NCBI GenBank assembly: GCA_951799405.1
Contig: OX637340.1
Location: forward strand, 1,054,001-1,118,000
DNA: 64,000 nt
Direction of reading: 5' to 3'
Source: Agapetus fuscipes
Lineage: Eukaryota > Arthropoda > Insecta > Trichoptera > Glossosomatidae
A program made the position numbers and the translations under genes. The notes below the pieces were generated by a model, which saw nothing but the letters and a program-made list of their open reading frames with translations, did not search any database and was not told where the DNA came from. Shown one piece after another: positions 57,569 through 64,000 of this stretch (position 1 is the first letter of the stretch; every line of letters starts with the position of its first letter).

Positions 57569-57708
57569 CCCCTGGAGTGCCAGTGATTTTCTGGCATAGC
57601 AGTATTTCATGCGATTTTTGATCTTATTGCTGTGTAACAATTAAAGAAAAATGAAAAAAATCGCATTTAGTACTATGAGCGTAGATCCACGTTCGGGCGC
57701 TCGAGGGG
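57569..57708. mobile_element. piggyBac-type MITE
   Basis: TTAA flanks both ends (57565-57568 and 57709-57712), the duplication specific to piggyBac transposases. Inverted ends CCCCTGGAGTGCC and GGCGCTCGAGGGG agree at 11 of 13 positions. The 140-bp interior has no ORF. Confidence 0.75.
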
Positions 57709-57734
57709 TTAATACTCAGCTACGCGTACAGCAC

Positions 57735-57855
57735 CGTTACCTCTCCCGTTTAAATCAAAATGCATGAAAACTGAAACGCTCACTAACGACGCTTCTTTAC
57801 TTTCAATACACTTTTCCGACAACACTATTATGAGTTTAAGTTTTTAACTTAGCTC
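57735..57855. mobile_element. MITE-1 fragment
   Basis: CCCGTTTAAATCAAAATGCAT, hinge AACGCTCACTAACGACGCTTC, right arm ACACTATTATGAGTTTAAG. Confidence 0.5.
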
Positions 57856-58938
57856 ACTGAATGCCAAAGCAGGAAATTATATACCACGCGGGAAAAGTCA
57901 CTAGCAAAGGCGTTGGCAAGCAGAACCAATGGCGGCAGTGGTAGCTGCTACAGGAATGCTTTTCTATATCTAGGAGCAACATTGAATTCCATGCGTGTAC
58001 GTGAACTAATATTACCATGGACTTAACTGCTTTGGCAAGAGTTCAGGAGTGCTCGCTAAGTATATTGTAGACCGTGGAAGTAAGCTGTCGTAAAAATATG
58101 AGGATTTTAGTGCCGGCATTACCGATATCAAAAATCCCCATAAAATGAATGCAAGTATGAAGGATTATGCTAAACAAGAATGACTCGTTATCCAATAGAA
58201 TAAATTGTTGAAAAGCTGTGTGCTTGGGAAATTTTAACAAGAATGCCAAAATATTAAGCAAAATTTGGATGTATGGATGTAGATGCAAGAAACCATCTTA
58301 CAAAAAAGGTTAGCAGCATATTACAAAATATACAAGTGGCTCTCACTCTCATTTAAAGAGGCAACATTTCATGGGGAAAAAACGTCACGAGTGATATTAC
58401 GAGTATCGTAATTTTTACTTATTATTCAATGCATTTAAATAGGTCAGAAGAAGACAAAGTAATAAATGATGCTATTACACAAAACATTTTTTGACCGGTT
58501 TGTCGATGTTTCTTTTATATCCGGCGCTGGGTCGGAAATCAGTAGTGTATGGAGATGTATGAAAGCTTTGAGTTAGTCCGGTAATCCATAGTCAATCCGA
58601 GCAGAATGCTTTGTATGTGAACAGGTCCTTCCTGTAAATGACTCAGGGACACGTAGTTTTGACATCGAATCCAGTTTTGCACTGAAGTAATTGTTAACAC
58701 AACACTCATCGGATTAGGCATTATTGATGCTAAGCTCGCAGGTTGGGTTACGGTTCGTAATAATAATTCTGTATAAGCAGTTAGTTAGCGCGGGTCGATC
58801 CTTTTAATTCCCCAGAAGCTCGGCGCGAGCAAACATGGGGAGCGATCTCTCCCGCCGAAACCAGTGTAAGCAATTAACCGGCTCATGAATATTCACGACG
58901 GTGCACTGCAAGATGGAGACGGGCAGACCCTCAGACCT
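57856..58938. other. No gene recognised
   Basis: No supported feature. Confidence 0.35.
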
Positions 58939-59085
58939 GCACCCCAAGTATAAACTTCACAGTCAAACTCTACCAAAGAATTACACCAACAATGTGCACA
59001 TACTAAAGCTGCAGGTTTAGTGAGCGTAATAATTTCCTAGCATTTTTTGGTTGAATTTAAACGTAATGTTTTATTCTTGGGGTGC
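58939..59085. mobile_element. MITE-1 copy with target duplication
   Basis: Ends GCACCCCAAGTATAAAC and ATTCTTGGGGTGC are inverted. AGACCT lies just outside both ends (58933-58938 and 59086-59091), giving a candidate 6-bp duplication. Length is 147 bp. Confidence 0.7.
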
Positions 59086-59091
59086 AGACCT

Positions 59092-59625
59092 GGAGGTGGT
59101 TGAAGTGGTGGAGGAACCGGAACTCAAACATAAGATGTGCAAGAAGGATTTGAGTGAACTGTACAAGCGATGGATTGGAAAGCGCATGGGACAATTATAA
59201 AGAAAAAATGTTTAAAGAAAATAATGCAAACTATGCATGGAAATTAAAAACTATCCCTTCAAGAAAGCGCCTACGATGGCTCTCTTCTTATATTTTTCAG
59301 AGGTTTTGATGGCTCTTTTCTCAAAGATTGATAAACATCCAGATACTGTTTTCGGAATATCGAAAATCAATGGTATCACATCATCCTGCCGTGTATCAGG
59401 GGTTCAGATGATTCTTATAACCAAATATATGTTTAAAACATCAAAATAAATCTGTACCTGACTCACAATAAGCGCAAGCAGGCAAGGGGTACATAAATTA
59501 AACATATCAGAACCATAAATGAGCACAGGCTTTTGCAACATAAAAAAAGGCTTGCATTGTCAAAAGTAAACCAAACTTAATTTTAGACGCAGTGTTTGAA
59601 TCTACTAAAAAATATCACACACATA
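59092..59625. other. No gene recognised
   Basis: AT-rich interval. Confidence 0.35.
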
Positions 59626-59874
59626 TCGCACGTTTAATAATAAAGAGCAATAACTCAAAAAACATGAATGTTGGGAAAACGCGTTTGAAGTTCAGACACC
59701 CAGTACAACTTGTATGGGATGAAAAAGGCGGCCGTTGTTTTATCTCGGTCATATTCGTCCAAATTGAACGGCTGTCGCATTCTACGCATTCTTCTCGCAT
59801 TGTTCTTGCGTTTTATTACAAAATCTCGATTTTCCCAATTTTCGAGTTATTTCTCTTTATTATTAAACGTGCGA
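59626..59874. mobile_element. MITE-3 copy 2
   Basis: Same 249-bp length, same ends (TCGCACGTTTAATAATAAAG and its inverse) and nearly the same interior as 22294-22542, same orientation. Confidence 0.8.
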
Positions 59875-60426
59875 ATTATAGAAGTTGAATCTAAGAGCCT
59901 GTTCAGACACAACCACTTCTATATAAATGACCGGACAAACTGCATGAAAGCTTTCTTACACCCCCAAAGACTAAAGACTTTCGACCCGGCGCCGGATAGG
60001 AAAAACACGACAAACCGCACAGAATGGTGGTAGAATGCGTTAAATGTGTAAACAGCCCTGGAATTCTGATACCCTGCCCCATCAACTGAAGGGTTGATAG
60101 TTTTGATGATAATTGCCGCGTCTATGGAGCAGTGTTTGCCCCAGACATCCAGCTCTGAGCCGGTCTCCCTCCGCGCCATGTTTGACTGTTGCTAACAACA
60201 AATGCACCAGCCGCCGACCGTCTAATTTGCAAAATGCAAATGCGCATTTAGCGGCGCTAGACACAAGATAATTATCTAAGTGCCGCGCGTCAACGTGAAA
60301 AAATAAACATATCAGCCCTGCCGTCAGGGGAAACATAACGAGGGACCACAATTTGCAAATGACTCACACCTTCAAGAAGCTGACTGCTCGGAATTAATTC
60401 TCTTCCATTAACTTCAGGTGATTGTT
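59875..60426. other. No gene recognised
   Basis: GC-richer block at 60120-60320 with an open minus-strand frame lacking motifs. Confidence 0.35.
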
Positions 60427-60733
60427 CGGTCGATAGCTCAGTTGGTAGAGTGCGTGCATTCTACCCCGTGGGAAAATCCCGCCGAGGGTGTCAGAAATTA
60501 TCTCCCGTTACACTGTTTATTTCAAACCCCATAATAAAAAACCGGCAAGGTTTACTCAACCTTCACAAGAAATTAGTACCAGCCCTCTTGGGAGCTGGGA
60601 AACCCCTACTTTACTGAACTGGTTGGCGTAAGGCCGGTCCCCTTACCTGTAAAAATAAATAGGTTCACTCGCCATATGCGACCCCTTCGGAAAACCTGGC
60701 AAAGAGTTACACTATATGTGTTGCTTAGTTGCG
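60427..60733 (+). mobile_element. SINE-1, full length but with a ruined box B
   Basis: Box A TAGCTCAGTTGG is at 60434-60445. The box B region has lost bases (GTGGGAAAATCCC replaces GGTTCGAATCC). Body and tail follow (TTTCAAACCCCATAATAAAA, GGAGCTGGGAAACCCC, TGTGTTGCTTAGTTGCG). Confidence 0.75.
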
Positions 60734-61049
60734 ATATTTTACATTGTCTTGTATCCTGTCACTTAAGGTGGTCAGTACCTCCGCAAATAATGTCACCACT
60801 TTTACATATCATTGCGCAGTTTTTTCATCTCAACACCCATCATTCTTTCCAAGCAAGCTCTTTCCTATTTTCCTCAATAGGAAAAATTCCAGTCATTTGA
60901 AATATTGCTTATTTGAACAATCCATTCTTCCTTCGGTCTTCCTTATCCCCAATAGCCTTTGAAACTCCCTTTGTAGATACACTCTTTTTAAAAGGGGTTT
61001 GTTGTCCATCCTTTCTAAATTCCCAAACCATCTCACTATAATTTATAAT
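60734..61049. other. No gene recognised
   Basis: No supported feature. Confidence 0.3.
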
Positions 61050-61121
61050 CTATAATCTAAGTTGCAAGGATGTATTCATTCAAAGCTCTCAGATGTATGC
61101 CCACAAACAAACACGTGTAGT
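61050..61121 (-). mobile_element. LINE-A 3' UTR fragment, antisense, cut by LINE-C
   Basis: AATCTAAGTTGCAAGGATGT through CCCACAAACAAACACGTGTAG matches 11090-11160. It stops abruptly where LINE-C begins, and its remainder is not seen beyond LINE-C. Confidence 0.65.
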
Positions 61122-61123
61122 TC

Positions 61124-62028
61124 TGATTATGAGAAACAACGCTTTTGTCATTTGTGTCAAAAAGAAGGCATTATTGTATAAGGTTAAATGGGGTGCGGTC
61201 ACATCTGAAGCCTTCAAAGCAAGAAAGGGACTCAAACAAGGAGGCATATCCTCACCAAGCCTCTTTAATATATACATCGACGCACTGCACGAAAGACTGA
61301 AGAGTACTCGAGTTGGCTGCTATCTTGGTGGCCAGTTGATAAACTCTATATCATACGCTGACGACATGGTGGTGATGGCCCCGTCTTTAGCAGGATTACG
61401 CAGACTAATAGTGATGTGTGAGGACTTTGCAAAGGAAAAGGATTTGTGCTATAATGAAGAAAAGTGCAAATTAATGGTATTCAGGCCCAAACACTGGCAC
61501 TTAACTGTACCCCCATTGTGCATTAATGGCAGAAGTATTAAGAGGGTCCAAGAATTTACATACTTGGGTCATGTCCTTAACGAAAACTTGGTAGATGATA
61601 ATGATATAAAACGACAACTTCGTTCGCACTGCAGAAAGGCTAACATGCTGGCACGTCGGTTTGCACAGTGCTCAGCCAAAGTGAAGAACAGACTTTTTCT
61701 CGTTCTATGCACGCAGCAGTACACCAGTGAGCTGTGGTGCAATTACAAGGCACAACACATGAATGAGATGAGGGTATGTTATAACATGGGCTACAGAGCA
61801 TTGCTGCGACTGCGGAAGAGCTGCAGTGCGAGTGAGATGTTTGCGGCGGCTCATCTACCCTCGTGGAGTGGGTTATTGCGAACTCGAATGGCTGGGTTCA
61901 GAGGGAGAATTGAAAATAGCCACAACTCTCTGATCGCAGCAACCAGAAGTCTGAAATGGGAGTTGGGCATATGGCAGCATTGGGCAAGGAGTCTAAGGCT
62001 TACTCAGCCATCACGTTCTCTAGTGTAA
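61124..62028 (+). pseudogene. LINE-C reverse transcriptase, C-terminal two thirds
   Basis: The frame is open to a stop at 62026-62028. Motifs in order: RKGLKQGGISSPSLFN, YIDALHERLKS, SISYADDMVVMAPSLAGL (YADD catalytic box), NEEKCKLMVFRP, FTYLGHVLNENLVDD (thumb) and KANMLARRFAQCSAKVK, then a Leu/Arg-rich C-terminus. An ATG further upstream belongs to the LINE-A fragment and is not a real start. Fingers and endonuclease are missing. Frame integrity suggests a fairly recent insertion. Confidence 0.8.
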
Positions 62029-62415
62029 TATTTTCTGAGGTTGCCTACTTCCATTCATTTCTTTTACGTGCATCAGTATACATGCATTTTATTTTTATTT
62101 TTTTTCTCTTTCTTCTATCTGTTATTGCTTTCATGTTTTTTTTTTTTTTTTTTTTTACATGCTTACTTTTTATATTTTTTTGCTTTCTGGTTTCTTTGTA
62201 TTTTTGTTAGTTTTTTCATGTACCTATGCCTTATTTTTTATATTTTCTCAGATTTATTTTCCTTTCTCTGTTTCATAATTATTTTATTTTTTCTTTTGTT
62301 ATTTCTTTATCTCCTCTGTAATAACCTGAAAATTGAATATGGCTAGTCACGTATTGCACTACTCGCGTGACTAGGCCGGAATAAAGCTTTATTATTATTA
62401 TTACTATTATTATTA
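61124..62415 (+). mobile_element. LINE-C, 5'-truncated, with (TTA)n tail
   Basis: It comprises about 900 bases of reverse-transcriptase and C-terminal coding sequence, a T-rich 3' UTR and a TTATTATTATTACTATTATT tail at 62388-62415. The family differs from LINE-A, -B and -D in its protein motifs. Confidence 0.75.
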
Positions 62416-62925
62416 GACCTTACATTACATCTTTCTGAAAGACATCCTCGAATTATAGATCTTGAAAATAGCAACTAGAAAACGCCTTCGAATAGCTCAC
62501 TTTGAATTTGATTTGGAGTAATCATACAATTTAGAAAATGTGCTTGAAAGTACATGCGACCTTTCCGGGTTGACAGTCTCGATACACCATGAGAGTAAAA
62601 AGAGTACAGCGTCATAAAGTTTATTATACCGATTCCGTACTCCGCAAATGTGTAATACTTCATACACCCGCGAATTTCCTCCTCTTCCACATTAGTACGC
62701 GACAATATTTCTCACCCGCTTTAGAGTTGGCGAACGTACGAGTTTTGTGTCTAGTTGCCGCCATAAAGGGCATAAAGCACAATTTGCCTTCCAAGTCACT
62801 TTTAATTGCAGATTACGCGAGACGCCATACACACAAGGATATGTGGAACTGCAATAACTTCTTATATGGAACATTTATTGCTCCTACAGAACAGATCTTA
62901 CGGGCGATAATTGCATATCTGTACG
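62416..62925. other. No gene recognised
   Basis: Open frames without motifs. Confidence 0.35.
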
Positions 62926-63065
62926 TCGAGTACAAAACATTGTGTAAATTTACCTCGATTAAATCTAGGCAAACTAAATCACTCTCAGGGAGTGCCGTCG
63001 TATATTCCATACATTTTCGATTAACGAAATCGAGGTGAGATTTGTGCAATTTTTTATACTCGGGG
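62926..63065. mobile_element. MITE-1-related inverted-repeat element
   Basis: TCGAGTACAAAACATTGTG and TTACCTCGATTAA on the left face CGAAATCGAGGTGAG and CAATTTTTTATACTCGG on the right. The outer TATACTCGG agrees with MITE-1; the inner arms differ. Confidence 0.5.
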
Positions 63066-63306
63066 TAATGTTTAAGGTACCTACCACCGACAGAAATCCA
63101 TTAAGAAAACATTTCATTTTCATCAATAACATTTATTATAACAATTACAACTGCAATAACAAAAACGCATACCACTCTCTTGCATACAAATTAATGATTC
63201 GTAAGTGTTAAATATTTATGATTATTTATAAACGTAAGTACAATACAATACGTGAGAGATTCACTTCTTTCTCTAAGAACGTGATAATTAATAATAAATT
63301 ATGACA

Positions 63307-63502
63307 ATAAAAAATTATAAAAAACACAGAGTTTTATTTTCACAAATTGAGTTTTTATTTCCACCTCAAGTACTTTCGACTTATTCACGTCATTATCAAG
63401 AGGATACTCTTGATAATGACGTGAATAAGTCGAAAGTACTTGAGGTGGAAATAAAAACTCAATTTGTGAAAATAAAACTCTGTGTTTTTTATAATTTTTT
63501 AT
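63307..63502. repeat. Perfect palindrome: 96-base arms, 4-base loop, of Penelope-like terminal sequence
   Basis: 63307-63402 is the exact reverse complement of 63407-63502, with GATA between. Each arm contains CTCTTGATAATG, a GAC/GTC stem, CGAAAGTACTTGAGG and a run to CAATTTGTGAAAATAAAAC, the same order as the Penelope-like repeats at 19556, 26340 and 34010. GAATTTTCACTGTGTGAATA follows at 63518. Confidence 0.9.
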
Positions 63503-63545
63503 AATTATTTATAAAAATGAATTTTCACTGTGTGAATACACAAAC
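63503..63545 (+). repeat. Penelope-like terminal block
   Basis: GAATTTTCACTGTGTGAATAC and CACAAAC correspond to the outer end of the repeat at 26575-26620 and, in reverse, 34020-34065. TTCACTGTGTGAA forms a tiny hairpin. Confidence 0.5.
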
Positions 63546-63796
63546 TTTAAAAAGTCTAATAAATTATGACGCTCAATTAAAATTAACGATTCTTGTTTCC
63601 CTTGTTCCTTTTCTATCGAAGATTAGCGATAATCATTGCCAACTTTTTTTTTCTAATTTTTAGATTTACATAGATTGCCAACCATTTCTATATCGATGCG
63701 AAAGCCCTGTATGATTTCCAACAATTAACAATCAGTATCTCTTTGCTATGATGTTCTACGGTGAAAAGGAGCTTTTTGCTCTACAATTTTGCGTTT

Positions 63797-64000
63797 TTAT
63801 CTAATCTAATCTAATCTAAGTTGCAAAGATATGTTACATTGGAGATTCACATTACATGCATTCTCACAACCAGACACGTACAAGTTCGCGCTTGCACATG
63901 CCTCATGTGAACCTACAACATAAAAACCAAATCTCAAATGGGCATACACCCTGCAACTCTTGTCGTCCTTCCCTGTAACAGGGGTGACATTGGCAAAGTG
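63797..64000 (-). mobile_element. LINE-A 3' UTR copy, antisense, cut by the window edge
   Basis: TTTATCTAATCTAATCTAATC tail complement, CAACCAGACACGTACAAGTT and CAGGGGTGACATTGGCAAAG. Very close to the copy at 17944. Confidence 0.7.

Noticed and set aside
61093..61123. Start codon of the LINE-C protein
   Set aside because: The ATG and the next ten codons are antisense LINE-A UTR; the LINE-C frame simply stays open into it.

Overview
This is a eukaryotic, repeat-packed stretch from an arthropod, most likely an insect. It is AT-rich, has no operons, and shows tRNA-headed SINEs, several LINE families, hAT and piggyBac-type DNA elements and many MITEs. Two pieces of coding DNA stand out. One is a well-formed exon of an MBD5/6-type methyl-CpG-binding-domain protein at 29912-30035 on the minus strand, so much of the window is probably intron of that gene. 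The other is a 570-codon intronless ORF at 407-2119, enclosed by the two LTRs of a small retrotransposon.

Left end (1-2720). Only the last 51 bases of the 5' LTR are in the window. They are identical to the end of the 454-bp LTR at 2120-2573. Between them lie a primer-binding site, a leader, and an ORF joining a gag-like SAP-motif N-terminus to a DEK-like chromatin-protein core. There is no pol. A hairpin and a polypurine tract abut the 3' LTR. The layout resembles the gag-onc fusions of retroviruses: a non-autonomous LTR element that has picked up a cellular gene. It is the most unusual object here.

The rest (2.7-64 kb) is layers of mobile DNA. The commonest is LINE-A, a non-LTR family with a roughly 250-bp 3' UTR and a (TTAGA)n or (TTTAGA)n tail. 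About twenty 5'-truncated copies are visible. Three of them retain the C-terminal coding end directly upstream of the same UTR, which ties the orphan repeats to a LINE. A larger LINE-C fragment with YADD reverse-transcriptase motif lies at 61124-62415. Two SINE families, a 2.37-kb hAT element with perfect 8-bp target-site duplications (38191-40559), a 140-bp piggyBac-type MITE, at least four inverted-repeat MITE families and a Penelope-like terminal repeat with a covarying stem fill most of the remainder.

At 63307-63502 there is a perfect inverted repeat with 96-base arms and a 4-base loop. No rRNA, true tRNA, CRISPR array or prokaryotic gene was seen. Stretches described as empty are those where neither coding potential nor a recognisable repeat was found by eye; diverged repeats there will have been missed.
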